Positions 1 through 7,722 of a DNA stretch of 64,000 nt are shown one piece after another (within the stretch, counting starts at the first letter, position 1; every line of letters starts with the position of its first letter). Source of the stretch: CAVTQY01 sp963736975 (GTDB lineage Bacteria > Pseudomonadota > Alphaproteobacteria > Acetobacterales > Acetobacteraceae). The notes under the pieces are model-generated. The model was not told where the DNA came from. It worked only from the letters and a program-made list of their open reading frames with translations, and did no database searches. A program made the position numbers and the translations under genes. Location of the stretch: the NCBI GenBank assembly GCA_963736975.1, contig CAVTQY010000001.1, forward strand, positions 620,001 to 684,000. The letters are read 5' to 3'.

Positions 1-531
1 GTCGAGTGGAACGAAGTGAATGCCGGAGGCCGCCAGCAGCCGCAGCAGTTTGGGCTCCATCAATGCACACCAATGCGTCAGCCCCATACGGTAGCTGAGT
101 TGAACGAGGCCGCGGATAAGCAACAAACGGGCGAGGCTGCCTGACAAACGGCTCGCCGCGCGCAGCTCCTTCGATAATGCGAAACGCGACACTTCGGCAA
201 CGCACGACCGCCGCAACGCCCACAGGCGGGGCGGATTGGCGAACTGCTCAATCGGCAGGAGAGCTCCTGGCCCCTTGAGGCGCGGGATGATGAGCCGAAC
301 CGTGCCTATCGCTTTTCCTGTCGGACGATGGCGCAGAAGAACGTGCCGCGACATGGCGTCGAACGCGTCGGTTTCCATTCCATCCTGCCCTGACTCGAAA
401 CGGCGCTCCAGACAATAGATCTGATAGCGCAGACGGAACACTTCTTGCAGTGATTTGTCGCTTTCTACCGTTTCTAAACCGAAAACACATGTCGCAGCAC
501 GAATTGCGTCGGTGTTATGATCCACCTCCAT
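1..531 (-). CDS. PEP-CTERM/exosortase-associated acyltransferase, partial
   Basis: Only the first 177 codons are visible; the 3' end lies beyond base 1. The ATG is preceded by a purine-rich stretch (GGAAAGGGCGGG). The product has the layout of the LuxI-like GNAT acyltransferases linked to exosortase systems (family TIGR03694): FRLRYQIYCLERRFE at about residues 32-46, a DAFDAMSRH segment, GKAIGTVRLIIPR, then AEVSRFALSK and GLTHWCALMEPKLLRLL. The last two segments favour this family over a true acyl-homoserine-lactone synthase, the main alternative. Family knowledge suggests a role in envelope or exopolysaccharide-linked protein sorting. No exosortase or PEP-CTERM substrate is visible in the window, so the partner genes, if any, lie to the left. 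Confidence 0.72.
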   Translation of the reverse strand, partial: MEVDHNTDAIRAATCVFGLETVESDKSLQEVFRLRYQIYCLERRFESGQDGMETDAFDAMSRHVLLRHRPTGKAIGTVRLIIPRLKGPGALLPIEQFANPPRLWALRRSCVAEVSRFALSKELRAASRLSGSLARLLLIRGLVQLSYRMGLTHWCALMEPKLLRLLAASGIHFVPLD

Positions 532-908
532 AGACCCGCCCTTTCCTATCGCGGAGACAAGGTAGTGCCTCGCTCCGTGCCTCGCCGAATGGTTGTTGTT
601 GAGAAGCGGTCGTGAAACCGCTGCCGGGACTCGTGTGTTCCCGCATTTGTGGGCGCACAAGCCCGTGTGTCAAATAGAACTATTCGGAACGTTCATGCCG
701 CCGCCCGCTTCAAGTAATCCAGTGACATGAGGCAAAGCATTGCCATTTTTTCATGAGATCGTTTCTTGAAAATGCACATCGATCCGCACTCGGCTTCACA
801 GGTCGAGGACATGATCGGGGAGTAAACCTTTTGTCACGACGACTTGACTGGATTTCCTACCGGCTGCGCGACAAATACAAACCCTGTGCTCGTCGCTCGG
901 TAAATTAC
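532..908. other. Intergenic region upstream of the acyltransferase
   Basis: About 380 bases without a convincing gene, more AT-rich than its surroundings. It should carry the promoter of the leftward acyltransferase. A short inverted repeat (AGCGGT, 6-base spacer, ACCGCT) lies near 607-624. I see no clear -35/-10 pair that I would call. Confidence 0.4.
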
Positions 909-1283
909 ATGCCATCTGAGAAGGACAGCCTGACCTCCTGTTTCCAGGCGGTGACTGCGCTGCGGAGCCACGATCCTGCCGTCCGCCGGCCGGCGGTTTT
1001 GACACTCCTGGAAGTGGCCCGCCACGCTCAGGGACCTGCCCGGGTCCACGCGGAGCAGGCGCTCACGAAAGAATTCGGCCCTTATGCGGTGACCCACGGC
1101 TTGTCCGGTTGCTCGGCGCCGATCGATGTCGTCGAGACCTGTGATGGTCACTGCCGTGCGTGCGTCTGGTTGTGGCTGGATCAGCCGTATCCGGCTGTGC
1201 ACAAGAGTTCGGCTGGATCAGCCGGGGCCGACCCGCAAAGCGCTTTGCCGGGTGACCGGCTGGCCCGCAAAGCGGTCGCTTAG
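909..1283 (+). CDS. Hypothetical protein
   Basis: A 124-codon reading frame from the ATG at 909; an in-frame ATG at 753 would add 52 unconvincing residues. The first half (TALRSHDPAVRRPAVLTLLEV and following) reads like a plausible helical protein. The last 40 residues are built on short duplicated DNA (GGCTGGATCAGCCG occurs twice near 1176 and 1211) and look non-coding. A minus-strand frame covers much of the same DNA. I recognise no family. It may be the remnant of a small gene or not a gene at all. Confidence 0.25.
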   Translation: MPSEKDSLTSCFQAVTALRSHDPAVRRPAVLTLLEVARHAQGPARVHAEQALTKEFGPYAVTHGLSGCSAPIDVVETCDGHCRACVWLWLDQPYPAVHKSSAGSAGADPQSALPGDRLARKAVA

Positions 1284-1343
1284 GTCCTCCTCCGCCACAC
1301 GGCCGCTCTTCCCATCCGGCGCGCCTGCCCTAAGCTCCGGCGA

Positions 1344-1616
1344 ATGACGGAAAAGATTTTCGGTGCCATCGTCAGGCTGATCGAACAAGCGGAACAGGCC
1401 GCCGCTCGCGCCCGGGACCCGGCGAGCGTGCTCGCACAGGTCATCCGTCTCGTGGTCGAGAGCGACGCCGACCCTTATCCGATTCTCGGCGTCCTGATCG
1501 AAGGGGTCGCGCACACGCTAACTGCGCGCATACCTCAGGAACGACGCGCCGAAGCCGCCGGCGATGTCGAGCAACTGCTCGCTGATCGCCTCGCCGCGCA
1601 CGGGATCGAGCGCTGA
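1344..1616 (+). CDS. Hypothetical 90-residue protein
   Basis: A compact, acidic, helical product (MTEKIFGAIVRLIEQAEQ at the start, ending HGIER). It ends 4 bases before the GTG of the following monooxygenase, so the two are probably co-transcribed. No catalytic motif, signal peptide or membrane segment is visible and I do not recognise the family. The tight spacing and even codon use support a real gene; the function is unknown. Confidence 0.5.
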   Translation: MTEKIFGAIVRLIEQAEQAAARARDPASVLAQVIRLVVESDADPYPILGVLIEGVAHTLTARIPQERRAEAAGDVEQLLADRLAAHGIER

Positions 1617-1620
1617 CCCG

Positions 1621-2667
1621 GTGAAGTTCAGCAACTTCCTCTTCCCCGAAAGCCGCGATCCCGCCCGGGACGGCGCAATCATCGACGAGACCATCGCTGA
1701 GGCCCGCCTTTCCGACGAACTCGGATGCGACGTGATCTGGCTGGCCGAGCACCATTTCGACGGCATCTGCGCCTATGTCGATCCGGTAACCTTCACAGCA
1801 GCGCTGGCGGTCGCAACCCGGCGCGCGAAGCTCGGCTTCGCGGTGGCGCAGATGTCGCTGCATCACCCGGTGCGCATGGCCGAGCAGCTGGCGCTGATCG
1901 ACAATATCAGCAAGGGTCGGCTGATCATCGGCCTCGGCCGCGGCACCGCCTACAATATCTACGACTACCAGGGCTACGGCATCGATCCGGACGAAGCACA
2001 GGCGCGCCTGGAAGAAGCGGAAACGATCCTGTTCCGGGCCTGGACCGGCGAACCGTTCGACCACCACGGCCGGTTCTGGACCCTCAAGGTCCCAGGGCTG
2101 CGCCCGCACCCTTATACCCCGACACCGCCGGTGATCCGCGGTGCCTCCGGTGAGGCATCCATGGTTGCCTTGGCGCAGCAGGGCCGGCCGTTCCTGATGA
2201 ATGTGCAGTCGCTCGAGGTCACGCGCCAGCGCCTTGATCTCTACCGCCGCACCTTGCGCGAACACGGTCACGATGAAGCCGCCATCGAAACGCTGGTGAA
2301 AGCTTGCTGGGTCTGGCGCAACGTCGTGGTCGCCGAGACCGACGCCGAAGCCGCGCGGGTCGGCATCCCCGCTTTCGAAGCCATGCAGACCCAGCGCGCC
2401 GCCATGCGTGAGCGCGTATTCCGCGACACCGGCCAACGGCTGAACACGCATGCACCCGCACCAACGCCGCCCGCGCGCACCGTCATCGAACACGCCTTGA
2501 TTCACGGCTCGCCGGACACAGTCGCAGAGCGCATGGCGGATATAGCGGCAACCGGCATCGGCGGTGTGATCATGCAGTTCCGCCTCGGCCCGATGCCCTA
2601 CGAGACCGCCGCGCACAGCCTCACGCTTTTCATGCGGCAAGTGGCGCCGCAATTCGGAGCACGATAA
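1621..2667 (+). CDS. LLM-class flavin-dependent oxidoreductase
   Basis: A luciferase-like monooxygenase of about 348 residues, the usual length for the family. It starts at a GTG; the frame extends upstream to an ATG at 1564, but that would overlap the previous gene and add residues without family character. Typical features are WLAEHHFDG near residues 40-48, the VGFAVAQ-like strand followed by HHPVRMAEQLALIDNIS, then GRLIIGLGRGTAYNIYDY. Members use reduced FMN and oxygen on varied substrates; the substrate here cannot be read from sequence. The next gene starts 2 bases after the stop, so it belongs to a catabolic operon with the racemase-family protein and the binding protein. Confidence 0.85.
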   Translation: MKFSNFLFPESRDPARDGAIIDETIAEARLSDELGCDVIWLAEHHFDGICAYVDPVTFTAALAVATRRAKLGFAVAQMSLHHPVRMAEQLALIDNISKGRLIIGLGRGTAYNIYDYQGYGIDPDEAQARLEEAETILFRAWTGEPFDHHGRFWTLKVPGLRPHPYTPTPPVIRGASGEASMVALAQQGRPFLMNVQSLEVTRQRLDLYRRTLREHGHDEAAIETLVKACWVWRNVVVAETDAEAARVGIPAFEAMQTQRAAMRERVFRDTGQRLNTHAPAPTPPARTVIEHALIHGSPDTVAERMADIAATGIGGVIMQFRLGPMPYETAAHSLTLFMRQVAPQFGAR

Positions 2668-2669
2668 CC

Positions 2670-3396
2670 ATGCAAAACCAACGCCGGATGCGCCGCGTCC
2701 CGGTCCATGGCGTAACTGTCGGGATCATGATCCTCGACACCGGCTTTCAGCGCCTGCCCGGCGATATCGGTTACGCTCCGAGCTGGCGGTTTCCCGTGCA
2801 ATACGCCGTGGTGCGCGGCGCCACGCCGGACCGCATCGTCAAACCGGATGCCGACGGCATGATCGACCTGTTCACCAGGGCGGCCGACGAGCTGGTCGCG
2901 CTCGGCGTCGATGGCATCACCACGAGCTGCGGCTTCCTCGCTATCCTGCATCCGCAGCTCGTCGCGCATTGTCCGGTGCCGGTCGCCACCTCCAGCCTGC
3001 TGCAGATCCCGTTGGTGCAAAGCATCCTGCCCAAGGGTCAGCGAGTTCGGCGTACTCACCGCCGACGCCGACGCTCTCAGCCCGGCGCATTTCCGCGCCG
3101 TCGGCGTCACGCCCGACCTGCCGGTGGTCGGCATGCCGGCCGACGGTATGTTCCGCTACAACAACCGCACCGGGCAGCCGGTAGTCGATTACGCGGCGCA
3201 AGAACGCGAAGTGCTCGGCATGGCGGAGACCTTGCTCGCCCGGCATCCCGATGTGGGCGCGATCGTCTCGGAGTGCACCAACCTGCCACCCTATTCCGCC
3301 GCGATCGAGGCGGCGTTCGGTGTCCCGGTCTATGACATCATCACGCTGGTCGAGTGGTTCCATGCCGGGCTGCGGCCCCGGCGGTACAGCGGTTGA
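2670..3396 (+). CDS. Asp/Glu racemase-family protein (frameshifted as given)
   Basis: A roughly 241-residue protein of the aspartate/glutamate/hydantoin racemase superfamily, read in two frames. The N-terminal part carries the first catalytic-type cysteine in GITTSCGFLAI; the C-terminal part carries the second in IVSECTNLPPYS. Removing one base, the C at 3048, rejoins the reading as PKGQRVGVLTADAD, which is exactly how family members read at this point. The lesion is therefore a single +1 insertion, either a real mutation or a sequence error. The gene lies 2 bases after the LLM oxidoreductase and 11 bases before the binding-protein gene. Substrate unknown; maleate isomerase or hydantoin racemase activities are possible within the family. 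Confidence 0.78.
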
Positions 3397-3407
3397 AGGA
3401 GACACAG

Positions 3408-4247
3408 ATGCAGAGCAGGCGAGGCCTCGCGGCGCTGATCGCCACCGGGTCGCTCGGGCTTCTGGCGACCCGCGCCGCTGCGCAAACACCCACCGGTAAA
3501 TCGACACTCGACAGGGTGCGACGTACCGGCGAGCTGCGCATCGCGGCTCTTCCCGGTGAAACCCCGTTCTTCGCCAAGAACCTCGCCGACGGCACCTGGG
3601 GCGGTGCGGCGATCGACATGGCGCGCAGCATCGCCCAGGCCCTGAACGTCAAGCTGACCTATGTGGAGGCGACCTACGGCACATCGGTGCTCGACCTGCA
3701 GACTAACAAAGTCGATCTGGCCTTCGCACTGAACCCCACGCCGCAGCGGGCGCTGTCGATCGGTTTCACCCGAGCCTATTACATGCACCCGTTCGGTTAT
3801 GTCTCGCATCAGGGCTTTCCGGCGCGGAGCTGGGCCGACCTGAACCGACCGGATATCCGTGTCGTCTCCCTGATCGGCTCGTTGTCGGACAACCTGCTGG
3901 CCCGCTACGCCCCCAATGCGCATGTAGTTGGCGTGAAGGACGGCTCGGAGGCAATCCTGACCGTGCAATCCGGCCGTGCGGACTGCATCATTTACGGCCT
4001 GATCCAAGGCCTCAGCGTCAGCGCCAAGGCGCCCGGCCTGTCGCAAGTGGTGCTGCTGAAGAATCCGTCCATCGCCCTGCCGAGCGCCATGGGCATCCAG
4101 GAAGAGCCGGACCGGCGCTGGCGCGATTTCCTCAACAGTTGGACCGACTACAACACCGGCACCAGGCAGGTCGCCGACTGGATACACCAAGCGCTATTGA
4201 AAATGGGCGTCCGCCCGGAGACCATCCCCCCCGACGCCGACCTGTAA
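3408..4247 (+). CDS. Periplasmic amino-acid-type ABC solute-binding protein
   Basis: A family 3 extracellular solute-binding protein of 279 residues. The ATG at 3408 follows GAAGGAGAC; it is preferred over an in-frame ATG 54 bases upstream because it opens a clear export signal (SRRGLAALIATGSLGLLATR, cleaved near AAAQ). Mature features are RTGELRIAALPGE, a substrate-lobe region around GGAAIDMARSIAQAL, and IRVVSLIGSLSDNL. No permease or ATPase gene lies nearby, so it must work with a transporter encoded elsewhere or act as a sensor. Co-orientation with the two upstream genes suggests it binds the same substrate. Confidence 0.85.
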   Translation: MQSRRGLAALIATGSLGLLATRAAAQTPTGKSTLDRVRRTGELRIAALPGETPFFAKNLADGTWGGAAIDMARSIAQALNVKLTYVEATYGTSVLDLQTNKVDLAFALNPTPQRALSIGFTRAYYMHPFGYVSHQGFPARSWADLNRPDIRVVSLIGSLSDNLLARYAPNAHVVGVKDGSEAILTVQSGRADCIIYGLIQGLSVSAKAPGLSQVVLLKNPSIALPSAMGIQEEPDRRWRDFLNSWTDYNTGTRQVADWIHQALLKMGVRPETIPPDADL

Positions 4248-4254
4248 TAAGGAC

Positions 4255-4300
4255 AACATTCCCCCTCCCCTTGCGGGAGGGGGTGGGGGGAGGGGGCGGT
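4255..4300. terminator. GC-rich hairpin between convergent genes with G-quadruplex motif
   Basis: CCCCCTCCC (4261-4269) pairs perfectly with GGGAGGGGG (4275-4283). The right arm continues into a run of four G-blocks (3, 5, 6 and 5 Gs separated by single bases, 4275-4296), which fits an intramolecular G-quadruplex. The site lies between two convergent stop codons, where a bidirectional terminator is expected. There is no T-tract, so terminator activity is inferred. Confidence 0.5.
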
Positions 4301-4342
4301 CCGTCCTTATTGCAGCGCGAGTGGCCCTCCCCTCGCGAGAGG

Positions 4343-5983
4343 TCATCCCGCCCCCCGCACCAAATCCACCAACCCCCCGCAATCCCCCGGCACCGCATTC
4401 CCCCGCCACGCAACACACTGATCCGGCCGTGACAACACCAACTTATGGCGGTACACCCCCGGCGCTTCGTCGGCCTCCACATCCAGCACCGCCATAGGGA
4501 CACCCCGAAGCCGCGCAGCACCCATCATCGGATCGACATCCGCCGCGCGATCGAACCGCAGCAGCGTAAACCCCCGCCCCAACGCATCGTAAAGCGACCG
4601 CCCGTCGCGTAACCAGAGATGCGGCGTCCGGCAACCCGGCACAGTGGAAGGCGTAAACTTCTCCATCGAATAGGCCGGCGGGCTCTCGCCATCGTAAGAG
4701 ATGATCGGCGAACCGTCATAGAACGCGCCGAAATTCAACCCGCCGCAGCAATACTGCCCCACGTTCAACTCGTACACCTTACGACCGAAGGCGCCGCGCA
4801 CCGCGTCCCCCTCCGATCCGGGCGCCTCGATCGCCGGCGGCACCGCACCGCGGGCCCGAGCCAGCGACACCGCCGTACCCATGGCATAACGCGACACCTG
4901 CTCGGTGATAGGCTGCCGCTCGGCCTCGTGCGCATGGAGGATTGCCGGATCCGCCCAACCGGCCAGGACGCCCGCCAGCATCCAGGACAGGTTCATCGCA
5001 TCCGCGATCCCCGCATTCATTCCATAGCCGGCGAACGGCACCCAGATATGCGCAGCATCCCCGCAGATGAACGCGCGACCCCGGTGGAACCGGTCCGCCA
5101 CCATACGGCGGCCGATCCAATCCTCCTTGCTGATCACGCTGTATTCGAAATCCTCCCCCACCCCCAGGATCAGGCGAATACAGCGATCACGGTCCACCGC
5201 ATCGAAACTGGTTTCATCGGGGCGCAGATAATTATGGACCAGCCAGGTCTCCCGTCCGTCGATCGCGAACACATTGGCGTTGCGACGCGGGTTGAGCGAC
5301 TGCGTGGACCAGGCCGGGGGCGCTTGCATACGCGCGATCAACTCCGGTGCCCGGATATAACTCGACTGCGTGCGCTGCACGACCGCATCGCCCGTGAGCC
5401 GCGCACCGATCGCTCGCCGGACCTCGGAATGCGCGCCGTCACAGGCCACCATGTAGTTGCAGAAGATCGTCATTGAAGCGCCGGTGTCGAGGTCCTCCGC
5501 TGCCGCCGTCACGCCGCCTTCCGTTTGCTCGAACCCGGTCAGCCGCATCCGGCTGCGGATACGCACGCCCATAGCCAAAGCCGCGGCGAACAGCACCGGC
5601 TCGAGATAGATCTGATTGATCCTGTGCGGCGGCTCCGGCGTCGGCCACCATCCGTCCGGCCCGCTTTTGTCCGTGTAGCGGTCCCGTCGGCAGGGAATAT
5701 GGATGCGCGCGAATTCGATCCCCGTTGTCGTGATGCGGAACGCCACATCGTTCGGATAATCCGCCGGCAGCCCGGGCGCGTCCCGCACTGCGCGTGCGAT
5801 ACCCAGCCGACGGAATACCTCCATACTGCGCGCCGCAACATGGTTGCACTTAACACTTGGCGGTTCGCCGCGAGCGCGCGCCTCGATCAACAGCACATCG
5901 ACGCCGCGCCAGGCGAGATCCATCGCCAGCGTCAGCCCGACCGGACCGGCGCCGACCACCAGGACGCCGGCGGAAAGCCTCAC
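4343..5983 (-). CDS. FAD-dependent aromatic-hydroxylase-type monooxygenase
   Basis: A 546-residue flavoprotein of the PheA/TfdB/MhpA family. The GTG start at 5983 overlaps the upstream stop by 4 bases (GTGA). Motifs in order: the FAD GxGxxG motif in VLVVGAGPVGLTLAMDLAW near the N-terminus, the DG motif in VACDGAHSEVRRAIG, and the GD motif in FICGDAAHIWVPFAGYGMNA. The C-terminal quarter is the thioredoxin-like fold common to this family. It would hydroxylate an aromatic or related ring with NAD(P)H and oxygen. Translational coupling to the ThDP enzyme suggests consecutive steps of one degradation route. Substrate not determinable from sequence. Confidence 0.88.
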   Translation of the reverse strand: MRLSAGVLVVGAGPVGLTLAMDLAWRGVDVLLIEARARGEPPSVKCNHVAARSMEVFRRLGIARAVRDAPGLPADYPNDVAFRITTTGIEFARIHIPCRRDRYTDKSGPDGWWPTPEPPHRINQIYLEPVLFAAALAMGVRIRSRMRLTGFEQTEGGVTAAAEDLDTGASMTIFCNYMVACDGAHSEVRRAIGARLTGDAVVQRTQSSYIRAPELIARMQAPPAWSTQSLNPRRNANVFAIDGRETWLVHNYLRPDETSFDAVDRDRCIRLILGVGEDFEYSVISKEDWIGRRMVADRFHRGRAFICGDAAHIWVPFAGYGMNAGIADAMNLSWMLAGVLAGWADPAILHAHEAERQPITEQVSRYAMGTAVSLARARGAVPPAIEAPGSEGDAVRGAFGRKVYELNVGQYCCGGLNFGAFYDGSPIISYDGESPPAYSMEKFTPSTVPGCRTPHLWLRDGRSLYDALGRGFTLLRFDRAADVDPMMGAARLRGVPMAVLDVEADEAPGVYRHKLVLSRPDQCVAWRGNAVPGDCGGLVDLVRGAG

Positions 5984-7665
5984 GCCCGGCAGAGCACGTT
6001 GACCACCGCCTGCCGCCCTTCGCGCACCGCTGCAGCCGCGCGCCGCAGCGCGCCGGGCAAGGCGGCCGGGTGCTCGACCCGTTCGCCGTGCCCGCCATGC
6101 GCCTCGACGATCCGCTCGAATTCCGGCGCCGGACCCAACTCGGCGAGCAGCCGCCCGTCTGCCTCGGACGCCACGCCCTCGGCGAACATGTCCAGCGTGG
6201 CGCGGCGCACCGCGCCGTACAGCGTGTTGTTGTAAATCACAACCAGTACCGGCAGGTCCTGCGCCTGGCCGACGAAATGACACGCGGTCGGGTTGGCGAA
6301 CATGTACGCGCCATCGCCCAGCACCGCGATCACGCTGCGCTCGCGTGCAGCCAACTTGGCGCCGAGCGCCGCGCCGAACCCCCAGCCCAACCCCCCGGCC
6401 GCGCTCAGGCCCAGCAGGCTTCCCGGCCCGGGCAGCGGGCAATATTCCTGCCGGAACGAATACTCGCTCACCACGATGGTATCGTCGTCAACCACCGCCC
6501 GCAGGCAATGGTTCATCCAGATATTGGAGCAAGCCTCGGCCGTGCCCGCCTGCTCCGCCTCCGCCGCCCACGCGGCACGCTGTTTCGCGGCACGCTGCGT
6601 CAGCCGCGCGTAGCGCGCCTCGACATCCGGCTTGCGCTCGGCCAGCGCCGCTTCCAATGCCCCCAGCAGCGGCAGCGCGGCGGCGCGAATGGTGAGGTCG
6701 CTCGGAAAGCTGCGCATCGGGTATCGCGCATACAGCGGATCCTCGCCGATCTGCACGACGCGCGCGCCCTCCGGCGGCGCTTCCTTGCTGGGATACCAGG
6801 GCACGTCGGCCTCCCACGCAAGCACCAGATCGGCGTCCTTCAACAACGGCCCCGGCACTGACCCGGCGAACATCGGATGCTCGCTCGACAGCGCGAAATA
6901 ACGCGTGTTGAACGGCACCACCGGTAGCGCGAACCGCTCCGCCAGCCGGGCCAGCGCCGCACTCTCCCGTGGGTCGCGCCCGAGCGTGCCGGTGACGATC
7001 AGCGGGCGGCGCGCCGCGGCGATCCAATCCGCGAGCTGCTCCACGTCCGAAGCGGCCGCCCGCGGCACCCGCGGCCGCGCCCGCGCCGGCCGCTCCTGCG
7101 GCTCCGCTGCCTCCACCGTCTCGCCGAGCACCTCGCGCGGCAGGCTCAGATACACCGGGCCTGCTGGCGAGGCCGTGGCGATCTCCAGCGCGCGCGTCAC
7201 CACATCGGCGATCTGGTCCGGCCGTCGCAGCTCATAGTCCCATTTGACCAGCTCGCGCAGCATGCCGGCCTGGTCGAACATCTCCTGCGCCCAGTGGATA
7301 TGGACACTGCGGGCGCCGGACGGCCCGCTTTCCGTGATCGGCGTGCGCCCCGAGGTCAGCAGCATCGGGATGCGGTCGCGGCTCGCATCCGTCAGCGCGC
7401 AGAGCGTGTTGGCGAGGCCCACATTCGTATGCGCCATCACCGCTTGTGGCCGCCCGGTCACCGCCGTGTAGCCATGCGCCATGCAAACCGCCGCATTCTC
7501 ATGCGGGACCACCATCGGGCGGGGCACCGGGCGGTTGGAGCGTGCGGCGCGGGCGAAAGCCTCGATCACCGGGGCGAAATCGGTCCCCGGATTGACGAAC
7601 AGGTGCTCGATGCCCTCGGCGGCGAGCGCATCGAGATAGTCTTCGGCGGCAATGCGAGTGCTCAT
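5980..7665 (-). CDS. Thiamine diphosphate-dependent enzyme (acetolactate synthase/benzoylformate decarboxylase-like)
   Basis: A 561-residue single-chain ThDP enzyme. The N-terminal pyrimidine-binding domain carries the cofactor-activating glutamate in VVPHENAAVCMAHGYTA. The central domain follows (RPLIVTGTLGRDPRESAALA). The C-terminal domain has the GDG...NN motif (LGDGAYMFANPT ... VVIYNNTLYG). These features fit 2-oxoacid decarboxylases and carboligases. True acetolactate synthase is unlikely because there is no small subunit and the neighbours are catabolic. Its stop overlaps the start of the FAD monooxygenase by 4 bases. Confidence 0.85.
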   Translation of the reverse strand: MSTRIAAEDYLDALAAEGIEHLFVNPGTDFAPVIEAFARAARSNRPVPRPMVVPHENAAVCMAHGYTAVTGRPQAVMAHTNVGLANTLCALTDASRDRIPMLLTSGRTPITESGPSGARSVHIHWAQEMFDQAGMLRELVKWDYELRRPDQIADVVTRALEIATASPAGPVYLSLPREVLGETVEAAEPQERPARARPRVPRAAASDVEQLADWIAAARRPLIVTGTLGRDPRESAALARLAERFALPVVPFNTRYFALSSEHPMFAGSVPGPLLKDADLVLAWEADVPWYPSKEAPPEGARVVQIGEDPLYARYPMRSFPSDLTIRAAALPLLGALEAALAERKPDVEARYARLTQRAAKQRAAWAAEAEQAGTAEACSNIWMNHCLRAVVDDDTIVVSEYSFRQEYCPLPGPGSLLGLSAAGGLGWGFGAALGAKLAARERSVIAVLGDGAYMFANPTACHFVGQAQDLPVLVVIYNNTLYGAVRRATLDMFAEGVASEADGRLLAELGPAPEFERIVEAHGGHGERVEHPAALPGALRRAAAAVREGRQAVVNVLCRA

Positions 7666-7722
7666 CCACGGATGCTGGCGCCCGCCGGCCGGTTCGTCAA
7701 AAATGCTGCGTCCAAGCGCCGG

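Noticed and set aside
1..531. LuxI-type acyl-homoserine-lactone synthase
   Set aside because: The AEVSRFALSK and CALMEPKLLRLL segments fit the exosortase-linked acyltransferases better, and no luxR gene is adjacent in the window.
834..1202. A minus-strand frame of 122 codons opposite the hypothetical gene
   Set aside because: Neither strand has a recognised family here; the minus frame is Arg/Gln-rich and lacks a ribosome site.
3048..3048. Programmed frameshift in the racemase-family gene
   Set aside because: There is no slippery heptamer or downstream structure, and similar lesions hit unrelated genes in the window, so mutation or sequence error is more likely.
5980..7665. Acetolactate synthase large subunit for branched-chain amino-acid synthesis
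   Set aside because: No regulatory subunit gene follows, and the neighbours are oxidative catabolic enzymes, so a catabolic ThDP decarboxylase is more likely.
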